Source: Protonemura montana (Eukaryota > Arthropoda > Insecta > Plecoptera > Nemouridae). Taken from it: 64,000 bases of DNA. The stretch covers positions 13,168,651-13,232,650 of the forward strand of contig OX387603.1 of NCBI GenBank assembly GCA_947568835.1. Direction: 5' to 3'. This document shows positions 21,707-33,345 of this stretch, piece by piece. The translations under genes and the position numbers were made by a program. Below the pieces are notes generated by a model that saw only the letters and a program-made list of their open reading frames with translations, searched no databases and was not told the DNA's origin. Within the stretch, counting starts at the first letter, position 1. Each line of letters starts with the position of its first letter.

Positions 21707-24156
21707 CGATTGGATGTGGCTGGCTGTGCAGTGATGAATGTGATTTTAAGAGAGTTTAAAGTGTATCTAGTTAAGCGATTGAAAAAATGATAAATATATT
21801 TTTAATATAACAATCTGTACTTGAAACAATTTTCCAATCAAAGTGGGCAATTGGTACTGCTCATCCTTGAAATCTAATTCTTCAGGCTTCAAGACAAAGC
21901 AAGAATATCTGCAAAGATGTTTTTTGTTTCTTGATACTGATTACAAAAACTCAATAGGAAAAAAGAATTGTTGTCCAATTTTTTGCTTACACCTTTCATT
22001 AGAATGATTGGTGGGTTGAAGAAGGTAATTCAATTAAGATTCAAGAAACATCCATGTGGGAAGCTGCATAAGAAAGCCAACCAAGGTAGGCCATTAGGCT
22101 ATTTTGGCCTTATCAAGGGTAGGTCATTATCACATAGCACTTGTCTCATATATGAAATCATTATGAGGAAAGAGTCATGGTAAAAATTGCCAGTTATTTC
22201 AGTTATTTTCGTTGGTTTTTTCAACTGATTCTTGATTCTACAAGCTTTTGATCCTTTTGAACCTCGCTGGTACATACGATATCGAAAACTGGTGAGCAAA
22301 GTTTGGCCAACGATAAATAGCTCCAGATTTTTGATGAGCCCAGTGAACTTAGTGAGCAGAGCCAAATCTTCAATTTCACTTAAACCTGTAAAAAATCACT
22401 TGTGTATGTTGTTTTGTTTGTCTTTTTGAATTTTTGTTCATGCTCTAGTGGCCAAATGCAAGCTTTGGTTTTTTTAACGAAATCTGCGAGCAAATTTGCT
22501 CTAGAGCACGTTTGTATTCTCAACTTAGACACTCTGCATTTTTCAGCAAAATCAGTCAAATATTTTTGAAACTCTTCAAAATTTACAACATTTTTCAGAT
22601 TCTGCGGTTGATGCGGTTGATCCATGTTGGCAAGGCGGGATCGATCGAGTACATGGAGTTTGAAGTCACGCGGAGTGCGATGCAGCGATACTCTTCCATC
22701 AGCTGGGCTGGGCGCCTAGGGGGTTTTTTAAGTATTTGTTGAAATCTTTCAACGTACGCCCAGGTGATTGCAATGACAAAAATTGTTTAAAAAAACCGCT
22801 CGCCCAGGATTTGAACTCGGTCCTCATGGCATATGAATCTCACAACCTGTCCACAAGCCCAAATGGACTGCCTTGCATCCTAATTTTTTGTTGCATTAAT
22901 GAATTGCTACGTAGTTGGTAAGTAAAGAAAAGTCGCACAATCGTCTCAAACGAAACCTTTGTGGCCAACAGACATTGCTCTTATCCCATTGATAATCGTC
23001 GAAAATCTGGCAGCCTAGAAGTCGAGCATCGGCTGATCGATGGCGACAAGGCGAGATCGATCGAGCACATGGCGAGTGACGTCACGTGGACTGTGATGCA
23101 GCGATACTCTTTCGTCGGCTGGGTGCCTGGTACCAAAAGAAACTTTTCGATCTCAGTTTCGTTCATTTTCAGCTAGAATTACTCTTTCGTCGGCTGGGCG
23201 CCTGGTACCAAAAGACACTTGTCGGTCTCAGTTTCAAACATTTTCAGCCGGAATTACAATTTCATCGGCTGGGTCGCCTGGTACCTGGATGAAAATTTGA
23301 ACTAAAAATCGGAAAAAAAAAACTTGTCTGACTTATGAGACGATTTTGGAACGTGTTGATACCCAAAAAAAGTGCAAATGCAAATACCACTATTGTTGGA
23401 TGAGACTGGATTCGAACCCGATGTCTCCACATGCCTCATCTCGACTTGTTGAGGCTATAACCTGCACGACCACTCGGACCAGTGTCGGACTGGCCAGGGC
23501 AGCCAGGCGGCAAATGCCGCCGGGGCCTCCAGCCGGCCGGGTCCCCTGGGGCCCCCATTTACAATAAGGAAGTTTTTTAAAACATTTTTTAATTTATAGT
23601 CATTTGATTATGTTGTCTTAATGTTGCAAATAGCCAGTGCTTGTTATCATTGAGCCACGCTGCCCTGATGGCAACAGGTTGGTGGAAGTCGTATATAAAC
23701 ACTTGATTTTAGACTTGGTAAAAAAAACATCATGAAAGTTATATTTCGGATCATCTCTCCCCATCCCTTCATTTGATCCATGTTCCAGGTGAAGGGCTTT
23801 GAAAGACAAAAGTAGTAGGTGCCGAGAAGCGAACTGCGGACCCCACGCATAGGAACTCACGACCATCCCACTGCGCTACGAGCACACATTAGCTTTTACT
23901 GATTTGTTATCAACATGCAAGTCAATAAAACAAGATGTAAATAAATCACTTCTAGCAGTAATATTTATGTGTGAATCCTGATGGGTAGGCCACTCATCGT
24001 ACACGTGTGCACTGACGTCGTGTTTACAGTCCAGGCGTTGGGTGTGCAGTCACTTCAATTTCCACTCAAAAAATATTAAAAAATCAATGGACGTTTTTTA
24101 CGTTTCTTACGTTTATTCTTGATTTTTGAAGATTCGCCCATACTGTGGTCTATGGT
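21707..24156. other. Gene-free region with decayed tRNA-like and short tandem repeats
   Basis: This stretch starts with the EDRF1 3' UTR, where no clear AATAAA is seen near the stop. It then contains lone tRNA-like box B sequences on the minus strand near 22799-22862 (GATTTGAACTCGG), 23396-23474 (GGATTCGAACCCGATG) and 23818-23880 (GAAGCGAACTGCGG), and the tandem repeat at 22617-23293. No protein-coding gene is supported. Confidence 0.5.
22617..23293 (+). repeat. GATCGATCGAG / GCCTGGTACC repeat family, partly in 75-bp tandem
   Basis: Two units share the order GGATCGATCGAG..AC, CACG, GATGCAGCGATACTCTT, TCGGCTG and GGCGCC: 22617-22708 and 23036-23135. The second is followed by a 75-bp tandem whose units start at 23107, 23182 and 23257 (CTCTTTCGTCGGCTGG..GCCTGGTACC..CAGTTTC..CATTTTCAGC). 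A reverse copy lies at 35899-35996. Confidence 0.65.
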
Positions 24157-24250
24157 CTTGTTTTAATCTTGTTATAATCTTGTCATAATCTTGTTATAAT
24201 CTTTTAATAATCTTGTTATAATCTTGTAATAATCTTGTTATAATCTTGTT
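24157..24250 (+). repeat. 11-bp minisatellite TTGTTATAATC, left of the tRNA-like array
   Basis: About eight units of TTGTTATAATC with single-base variants (TTGTCATAATC, TTGTAATAATC, TTTTAATAATC). Three units of the same sequence occur at the far side of the array (33551-33581). Confidence 0.8.
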
Positions 24251-25505
24251 AAATGTTTTTTTATCGGCTAAATATTCTATAATTGCCTTCCTAACAAAAT
24301 AAATTTTGTAATAAGAGGATTTTTTTTTTAAATGAAGTGAATTACTTTTTAATTTTTCATTGTTTTTTTTTTAAATGTTGACTAATATGTACATTTGAAT
24401 AATTGTCAGTGTGAATACTGTGTGCATGGAATGAGGAAGGTTATGTTCGACAATTTCCAGAGCATGTTTTAACATAATTTTGTGAAAAAAACTCTAGCAT
24501 GTAAAATGTATTACAGTTAAATATGAATAAATTGCATTGAATTCCATGGAATAAAGACAGAAGTATTAGTACATAATTCAGGAGGCTAATGCAACCGACC
24601 TGTTCTTATATGATAAGCAACCGAGGATTCATAACGGAATCAGGTAAATAAAATTAAAAAATTCTTTGCTGCATGGTCATTAAATAGTTCACATTTAATC
24701 TTTGTCCACTTGTCACAGCAAGTCTTCTTTCCCAGTAAAAATAAAAAAATCTCACACGCCGGGAAGCGATCTGGATACCCCTGCACTTGCAACCTGCGAC
24801 GCAACCGACTGGCCACCCAATGCTACAGGCCCTGAAATTGCATTTTTTGTGCCTATAAATTGGTACGTGACAATATCAGCCTGCGACAGCCGATCGAGTA
24901 GTATCCTGTTACCGACCCAATAATAATTGATCAAGTTCGTTTGATACCCAACAGGTAGCTCTAGCATCAAAAAGGCACACTCTAGTGCTGGTTCAGTGAT
25001 ACTTGGTACATGTGTAGGGGGTCGAGTGCGTGTATATGTTACTGGTCCTGCACCAGTCGGCCTCCATCGTCTTGTTGATCCACGTCGGATCTTGGCAAGT
25101 GATGGAAGCTCTTTTTCTTGGAGTGGCTGAAAGCTGCTCCCACTCCTCGCTGGAGGCTGGGTCCAGTCTTGTCCGGACTTTTCACACTCTTGCACTCAGT
25201 GCAGGGATTGGTGAAAATGTCAGGTGTGTCTGACGTCACATGTCACATATTTGTGACGTAGCGCTTGGGGCCAAAATAGCCTCGTCTCAAGCAGACGCCG
25301 CGAGCGATGCGCTGTCGTCATCACCAGCTGAACTCAAATTCGAAATCGAAATTAAATTTTCAAATGGCGTCGCGACGTCGACGGTGGCGCCACCTGTGAG
25401 CCAGGCTGGAACTAACCAGGACTGGAAAAAATATTTGAAAATGAAATGAAAAATCGTAAAATTCAAAAATGAATAAGGCCGACAAAAGTATAAACAAAAA
25501 GTAAA

Positions 25506-25578
25506 CCACGACGAGAATCGAACTCGGTACCTTCTGCACATTAGGCAATCACTCTAACAGCTCGACCACTCGAGCCGC
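25506..25578 (-). repeat. tRNA-like module 1 of the array monomer (copy 1)
   Basis: The minus strand reads GCGGCTCGAGTGGTCGAGC.., then GTTAGAGTGATTGCC, ..GGTACC and GAGTTCGATTCTCG. It has a box A-like and a clear box B sequence with a T-arm of about four pairs. Equivalent modules lie near 27146, 28788, 30429, 32065 and 33150. Confidence 0.6.
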
Positions 25579-25830
25579 TATAGAATGTAGATGTTTTTTG
25601 GAACTAATAAACTGTTGAACTGTGACGACAGCAGCAAAGATTCCGAACAAATTGTCAGCCACTGCATCGATGAATTTTAATCAAAATATTTTTCGATACA
25701 CCAGTGGACTTCATCAAATATGGATGCCCATGATCGGAAATATTTTCCAAGTCTTGTTCAGTTCACTCATCCTGGATAATTCACCATGGATGAACCAACT
25801 GCCATCCCACACAACCATGCGTCCAAATGA

Positions 25831-25890
25831 TGGACGGGACTCGAACTGGTCGCATTGGCCAACTCATCTGAGTCTCGGCCTTTGACGCGT
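25831..25890 (-). repeat. tRNA-like module 2 of the array monomer (copy 1)
   Basis: The minus strand reads GGCCGAGACTCAGATGAG..GGCCAATGCGACC then AGTTCGAGTCCCGTCC. Box B is good and box A weak. Repeats lie near 27471, 29112, 30752 and 32342. Confidence 0.5.
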
Positions 25891-26137
25891 GATACGAATC
25901 TTGCCGCTGACGTCAGCCGCGAAGCACATCACTGCACTTCACTACACAGACGTCGGCTGCATGGAGGGAAACGCCCACCCCAAACGTCATTTGAAAAATG
26001 AATCTTATCTGTAAAGTTTCACCGAACGCGCAGTCGAGTTAAGAGACCCAGCGCAACCTGTCGGCAGAAACTGGCGCTCACAGCAACTTAGTGCGACGAT
26101 TTGCCACCAGAGCGACTCGAGTTTGGCGTAGCCAAAA

Positions 26138-26212
26138 AGCTTCCAGGTCGGGTATCGAACGCAAGCCTCTTATTTGAAAGGCAAGCACGCCAACCTAAGC
26201 GCTATGACAAAT
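26138..26212 (-). repeat. tRNA-like module 3 of the array monomer (copy 1)
   Basis: The minus strand reads CATAGCGCTTAGGTTGGCG, TGCTTGCC.., AGAGGCTTGC and GTTCGATACCCGACC. This gives a box A-like TAGCGCTTAGGTTGG, an anticodon-like stem GCCTT/GAGGC and box B GTTCGATACC. Repeats lie near 27778, 29419 and 31060; a diverged one lies near 32650. Confidence 0.6.
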
Positions 26213-26396
26213 TATGAAAAAAGGCTTTTAAAACATGCCCTAGTACAGAAGGAGGCTAATGCCACCGATCTGTTTATTGCTTAGCAACCAAGGAAGTTAT
26301 TCAAGTCAATAATTCCTACATTTCAATTATGTATTAGCAACAAAGTCGCTAACAGTATCACGGTTGGTAATTTTTTCCAAAACCAAAAAATCTTCC

Positions 26397-26472
26397 TGCA
26401 CAGGGATGCGAACCCAGACCCTAAGCGTTTCTCAGGCATCGACTCTATTGACTTGGCCACCAAGCAATCATG
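26397..26472 (-). repeat. tRNA-like module 4 of the array monomer (copy 1), Leu/Ser-like
   Basis: The minus strand reads TTGGTGGCCAAGTCAATAGAG, TCGATGCCTGAGAAACG, CTTAGGGTCTGGG and TTCGCATCCCTGTGC. The TGGCCAAG start and the extra arm resemble Leu or Ser tRNAs. A diverged version lies left of copy 1 at about 24755-24830, and others near 28037, 29678 and 31318. Confidence 0.6.
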
Positions 26473-29400
26473 ACCTAATTGTTTTTTTATGCCTATAAAT
26501 TGGTACGTGACAATATCAGCCTGCGACAGCCGATCGAGTAGTATCCTGTTACCGACCCAATAATAATTGATCAAGTTCGTTTGATACCCAACAGGTAGCT
26601 CTAGCATCAAAAAGGCACACTCTAGTGCTGGTTCAGTGATACTTGGTACATGTCTAGGGGGTCGAGTGCGTGTATATGTTACTGGTCCTGCACCAGTCGG
26701 CCTCCATCGTCTTGTTGATCCACGTCGGATCTTGGCAAGTGATGGAAGCTCTTTTTCTTGGAGTGGCTGAAAGCTGCTCCCACTCCTCGCTGGAGGCTGG
26801 GTCCAGTCTTGTCCGGACTTTTCACACTCTTGCACTCAGTGCAGGGATTGGTGAAAATGTCAGGTGTGTCTGACGTCACATGTCACATATTTGTGACGTA
26901 GCGCTTGGGGCCAAAATAGCCTCGTCTCAAGCAGACGCCGCGAGCGATGCGCTGTCGTCATCACCAGCTGAACTCAAATTCGAAATCGAAATTAAATTTT
27001 CAAATGGCGTCGCGACGTCGACGGTGGCGCCACCTGTGAGCCAGGCTGGAACTAACCAGGACTGGAAAAAATATTTGAAAATGAAATGAAAAATCGTAAA
27101 ATTCAAAAATGAATAAGGCCGACAAAAGTATAAACAAAAAGTAAACCACGACGAGGATCGAACTCGGTACCTTCTGCACATTAGGCAATCACTCTAACAG
27201 CTCGACCACTCGAGCCGCTATAGAATGTAGATGTTTTTTGGAACTAATAAACTGTTGAACTGTGACGACAGCAGCAAAGATTCCGAACAAATTGTCAGCC
27301 ACTGCATCGATGAATTTTAATCAAAATATTTTTCGATACACCAGTGGACTTCATCAAATATGGATGCCCATGATCGGAAATATTTTCCAAGTCTTGTTCA
27401 GTTCACTCATCCTGGATAATTCACCATGGATGAACCAACTGCCATCCCACACAACCATGCGTCCAAATGATGGACGGGACTCGAACTGGTCGCATTGGCC
27501 AACTCATCTGAGTCTCGGCCTTTGACGCGTGATACGAATCTTGCCGCTGACGTCAGCCGCGAAGCACATCACTGCACTTCACTACACAGACGTCGGCTGC
27601 ATGGAGGGAAACGCCCACCCCAAACGTCATTTGAAAAATGAATCTTATCTGTAAAGTTTCACCGAACGCGCAGTCGAGTTAAGAGACCCAGCGCAACCTG
27701 TCGGCAGAAACTGGCGCTCACAGCAACTTAGTGCGACGATTTGCCACCAGAGCGACTCGAGTTTGGCGTAGCCAAAAAGCTTCCAGGTCGGGTATCGAAC
27801 GCAAGCCTCTTATTTGAAAGGCAAGCACGCCAACCTAAGCGCTATGACAAATTATGAAAAAAGGCTTTTAAAACATGCCCTAGTACAGAAGGAGGCTAAT
27901 GCCACCGATCTGTTTATTGCTTAGCAACCAAGGAAGTTATTCAAGTCAATAATTCCTACATTTCAATTATGTATTAGCAACAAAGTCGCTAACAGTATCA
28001 CGGTTGGTAATTTTTTCCAAAACCAAAAAATCTTCCTGCACAGGGATGCGAACCCAGACACTAAGCGTTTCTCAGGCATCGACTCTATTGACTTGGCCAC
28101 CAAGCAATCATGACTGAACTGTTTTTTTATGCCTATAAATTGGTACGTGACAATATCAGCCTGCGACCGCCGACCAAGTAGTCACCTGTTACCGACCCAA
28201 TACTAATTGATCAAGTTCGTTTGATACCCAACAGGTAGCGCTAACATCAAAAAGGCACACTCTAGTGCTGGTTCGGTGATACTTGGTACACGTCTAGGGG
28301 GTCGAGTGCGTGTATAAGTTACTGGTCCTGCTCCAGTCGGCCTTCATCGTCTTGCTGATCCACGTCGGATCTTGGCAAGTGATGGAAGTTCTTTTTCTTG
28401 GAGTGGCTGAAAGCCGCTCCCACTCCTCGTTGGAGGTTTGGTCCAGTCTTGTACAGACTTTTCACTCTCTTGCGCTCAGTGCAGAGATTGGTGAAAATGT
28501 CAGGTGTATCTGACGTCACATATCAAGTATTTGTGACGTAGCGCTTGGGGCTCAAATAGCCTCATCTCAAGCAGACGCCGCGAGCGATGCGCTGACGTCA
28601 TCACCAGCTGTACTCAAATTCGCAATCGAAATTAAATTTTCTAATGGCGTCGCGACGTCGACGGTGGCGCCACCTGTGAGCCAGGCTGGAACTAACCAGG
28701 ACTGGGAAAAATATTTGAAAATGAAAGGAAAAATCGTAAAAAGTCAAAAATGAATATGGCCGACAAAAGTATAAACAAAAAATAGACCACGACAAGGATC
28801 GAACTCGGTACCTTCTGCACATTAGGCATTCACTCTTACCGCTCGACCACTCGAACCGCTATATATTAGTGATGTTTTTTGGAAGTAATAAACTGTTAAA
28901 CTGTGACGACAGCAGCAAAGATTCCGAACAAATTGTCAGCCACTGCATCGATGAATTTTAATCAAAATATTTTTCGATACACCAGTGGACTTCATCAAAT
29001 ATGGATGCCCATGATCGGAAATATTTTCCAAGTCTTGTTCAGTTCACTCATCCTGGATAATTCACCATGGATGAACCAACTGCCATCCCACACAACCATG
29101 CGTCCAAATGATGGACGGGACTCGAACTGGTCGCATTGGCCAACTCATCTGAGTCTCGGCCTTTGACGCGTGATACGAATCTTGCCGCTGACGTCAGCCG
29201 CGAAGCACATCACTGCACTTCACTACACAGACGTCGGCTGCATGGAGGGAAACGCCCACCCCAAACGTCATTTGAAAAATGAATCTTATCTGTAAAGTTT
29301 CACCGAACGCGCAGTCGAGTTAAGAGACCCAGCGCAACCTGTCGGCAGAAACTGGCGCTCACAGCAACTTAGTGCGACGATTTGCCACCAGAGCGACTCG

Positions 29401-32400
29401 AGTTTGGCGTAGCCAAAAAGCTTCCAGGTCGGGTATCGAACGCAAGCCTCTTATTTGAAAGGCAAGCACGCCAACCTAAGCGCTATGACAAATTATGAAA
29501 AAAGGCTTTTAAAACATGCCCTAGTACAGAAGGAGGCTAATGCCACCGATCTGTTTATTGCTTAGCAACCAAGGAAGTTATTCAAGTCAATAATTCCTAC
29601 ATTTCAATTATGTATTAGCAACAAAGTCGCTAACAGTATCACGGTTGGTAATTTTTTCCAAAACCAAAAAATCTTCCTGCACAGGGATGCGAACCCAGAC
29701 CCTAAGCGTTTCTCAGGCATCGACTCTATTGACTTGGCCACCAAGCAATCATGACTAAACTGTTTTTTTATGCCTATAAATTGGTACGTGACAATATCAG
29801 CCTGCGACCGCCGACCAAGTAGTCACCTGTTACCGACCCAATACTAATTGATCAAGTTCGTTTGATACCCAACAGGTAGCGCTAACATAAAAAAGGCACA
29901 CTCTAGTGCTGGTTCGGTGATACTTGGTACACGTCTAGGGGGTCGAGTGCGTGTATAAGTTACTGGTCCTGCTCCAGTCGGCCTTCATCGTCTTGCTGAT
30001 CCACGTCGGATCTTGGCAAGTGATGGAAGTTCTTTTTCTTGGAGTGGCTGAAAGCCGCTCCCACTCCTCGTTGGAGGTTTGGTCCAGTCTTGTACAGACT
30101 TTTCACTCTCTTGCGCTCAGTGCAGAGATTGGTGAAAATGTCAGGTGTATCTGACGTCACATATCAAGTATTTGTGACGCAGCGCTTGGGGCTCAAATAG
30201 CCTCATCTCAAGCAGACGCCGCGAGCGATGCGCTGACGTCATCACCAGCTGTACTCAAATTCGCAATCGAAATTAAATTTTCTAATGGCGTCGCGACGTC
30301 GACGGTGGCGCCACCTGTGAGCCAGGCTGGAACTAACCAGGACTGGGAAAAATATTTGAAAATGAAAGGAAAAATCGTAAAAAGTCAAAAATGAATATGG
30401 CCGACAAAAGTATAAACAAAAAATAGACCACGACAAGGATCGAACTCGGTACCTTCTGCACATTAGGCATTCACTCTTACCGCTCGACCACTCGAACCGC
30501 TATATATTAGTGATGTTTTTTGGAAGTAATAAACTGTTAAACTGTGACGACAGCAGCAAAGAATCCGAACAAATTGTCAGCCACTGCATCGATGAATTTT
30601 AATCAAAATATTTTTCGAATGCACCAGTAGACTTCTTCAAATATGGATGCCCATGATCGGAAATATTTTCCAAGTCTTGTTCAGTTCACTCATCCTGGAT
30701 ATTTCACCATGGATGAACCAACTGCCATCCAACACAACCATGCGTCCAAATGATGGACGGGACTCGAACTGGTCGCATTGGCCAACTCATTTGAGTCTCG
30801 GCCTTTGACGCGTGATATGAATCTTGCCGCTGACGTCAGCCGCGAAGCACATCACTGCACTTCACTACACAGACGTCGGCTGCATGGAGGGAAACGCCCA
30901 CCCCAAACGTCATTTGAAAAATGAATCTTATCTGTAAAGTTTCACCGAACGCGCAGTCGAGTTAAGAGACCCAGCGCAACCTGTCGGCAGAAACTGGCGC
31001 TCACAGCAACTTAGTGCGACGATTTGCCACCAGAGCGACTCGAGTTTGGCGTAGCCAAAAAGCTTCCAGGTCGGGAATCGAACGCAAGCCTCTTATTTGA
31101 AAGGCAAGCACGCCAACCTAAGCGCTATGACAAATTCTGAAAAAAGGCATTTAAAACATGCCCAAGTACAGAAGGAGGCTAATGCCACCGATCTGTTTAT
31201 TGCTAAGCAACCAAGGAAGTTATTCAAGTCAATAATTCCTACATTTCAATTATGTATTAGCAAGAAAGTCGCTTACAGTATCACGGTTGGTAATTTTTTC
31301 CAAAACCAAAAAATCTTCCTGCACAGGGATGCGAAGCCAGACCCTGAGCGTTTACAGGCACCGACTCTATCGACTTGACCACCAAGCAATCATGACTGAA
31401 CTGTTTTTTTATGCCTATAAATTGGTACGTGACAATATCAGCCTGCGACCGCCGACCAAGTAGTCACCTGTTACCGACCCAATACTAATTGATCAAGTTC
31501 GTTTGATACCCAACAGGTAGCGCTAACATCAAAAAGGCACACTCTAGTGCTGGTTCGGTGATCCTTGGTACATGTCTAGGGGGTCGAGCGCGTGAAAAAT
31601 TCACTGGTTGTGCACCAGTCGGCCTTCATCGTCTTGCTGATCTACGTCGGATCTTGGCAAGTGATGGAAGCCCTTTTTCTTGGAGTGGCTGAAAGCTTCT
31701 CCCACCCCTCGCTGGAGGTTCAGTCTTGTACGGACTTTTCACTCTCTTGCACTCGGTGCACTGAACTGTGAAAAACGTCCGCTGCATCTGACATACGTTA
31801 AGATGCAGTTTCTGTCAAATTTATTTGACATGTGACACACCGTCTATGATGCTTGCATCAAACATTGTTCGATCAACGTCACGATCAACTGTGAACAAAT
31901 TCGTAATCGAAAATATTCAAATCTCGATCTGTGACGTCGATGATGGCGTCACCTGGTAGCCAGGCTGTAACTATACCCATCCTAGAAAATTTTCTGAAAA
32001 CAAATTTTCCTCTAAAGAATATAGTTTGGTTTGGTTTGATAAACAAAATGGCTTCCTGTACCGTGAATCGAACCTGGTACCTTCTTGAAGGTATACAGTC
32101 ACCCTAACCGCTCGACCATTCGAGCCGCTCTCACAGTAGAAGGTTTTTTGTGAGTTATAAACTGTTTAACTGTGACGACAGCGGCGAAGAATCCGAACAA
32201 ATTCTCAGCCACTGCATCGATGATTTTCAATCAAAAAATATTCCGAAGAAAAATATTTTTCAAGTCTCGTTCAGTTTATTCATCCTGGATATTTCGCCAT
32301 GGATGAACAAACTGTCATTCAACACAACAATGCGTCCAAATGGTGGACGGGATTCGAACAGGTCGCATTGGCCGACTCATTTGAGTCCCGGCCTTTGACC

Positions 32401-33345
32401 CGTGATACGAATCTTGCCGCTGACGTCAGCAGCGAAGTACATCACTGCACTTCATCACACAGACGTCAGCTGCATGGAGGGAAACGCCCACACCGACTGT
32501 GATTTCAAATATGACTCTTATATGTAAAGTTTCACCGAACGCGCAGTCGTGTTAAGACACCCAGCGCAACCTGTCGGCAGAATCTGGAACTCACAGCAAG
32601 TTAGTTCGACGATTTGCCACCAGAGCGACTCGAGTTTGACGTAGCCAAAAAGCTACCTGGTGGAGGCTCGAACACAAGCCACCAGGTTAATATTGCTAGC
32701 GCGCTGACCACAGGACTACGGCGTGTTTGAATTCGAGGAAGGCAATACATGCACAAGTACAAAAGAAAGCTAATGCAACCGATCTGTCTGTTGCTTAGCA
32801 ACCAAGGAAGATATTTACATCAATAATTCCTACATTTCAAATACGTCTTAGTAACACAGTTGCGTAATAGATCACGATTAGCATTTATTCCAAATCATAT
32901 GGACGCATATGTAGCCAACCTATTCTTTAATTCGTTTCTCGAACTGACAGCCGCGAGTCTTCGCTGACGTCATCATCAGCTGAGAACGAATCACCACTCG
33001 AAAATTAATTTCATTTTCAAATGATGATCTGTGACGTCGATGTCGGCGCCACCTGGTAGCCAGGCTGGAACTTACCCTTCCTGGAAAATTAACTAGAAAC
33101 AGAATTCTTCGTGTAATTGAAAAACAAAAAGACTCCTACGGTGACGAGGATCGAGCTCGGTACCTTTTGCACTGCAGGCAACCAGTCTGAACGCAGGACC
33201 ATCCGAGCTGATCGTAATTTATTGGATTTTTTGGGATTATTTTACTGTTGAACTGTGACGTCGGCAGCGAAGAATCTGAAAAAATTCCCAGCCACTGCAT
33301 CGAAGTTTTTCAATAAAAAAATATTTCGAAACTTCAATATATTTA

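Larger units (their letters stand above)
24570..33345. repeat. Tandem array of a 1640-bp monomer carrying tRNA-like modules
   Basis: Using the anchor CCTATAAATTGGTACGTGAC, units start at 24852, 26492, 28132, 29773 and 31414, so the period is 1640-1641 bp. Copies 1 and 2 differ at very few positions. Copies 3 and 4 share a second version of the 5' half. Copy 5 (31414 to about 32905) is diverged, and decayed parts lie at both edges (24570-24851 and 32930-33345). Each unit holds four tRNA-like modules in reverse orientation, plus TGACGTCA palindromes. No convincing ORF is conserved: the minus-strand frames at 25195-24752 and 26835-26323 share their first part but end differently, and they are interrupted in the other copies. 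Confidence 0.9.

Noticed and set aside
24752..25195. Minus-strand 147-codon frame in the array, whose first part recurs at 26835-26323
   Set aside because: It crosses the array boundary, the reading frame is not kept in copies 3-5, and no start context or family resemblance is seen; repeated non-coding DNA gives repeated chance frames.
25622..25885. 87-codon frame repeated identically at 27262 and 28903
   Set aside because: The identity reflects recent duplication of the satellite, not selection; it spans tRNA-like module 2 and is broken in copy 4.
24570..33345. CRISPR array or viral integration as explanation of the tandem repeat
   Set aside because: Units are 1.64 kb without short spacers, and no viral or cas-like proteins occur; the context is an intron-rich animal genome.
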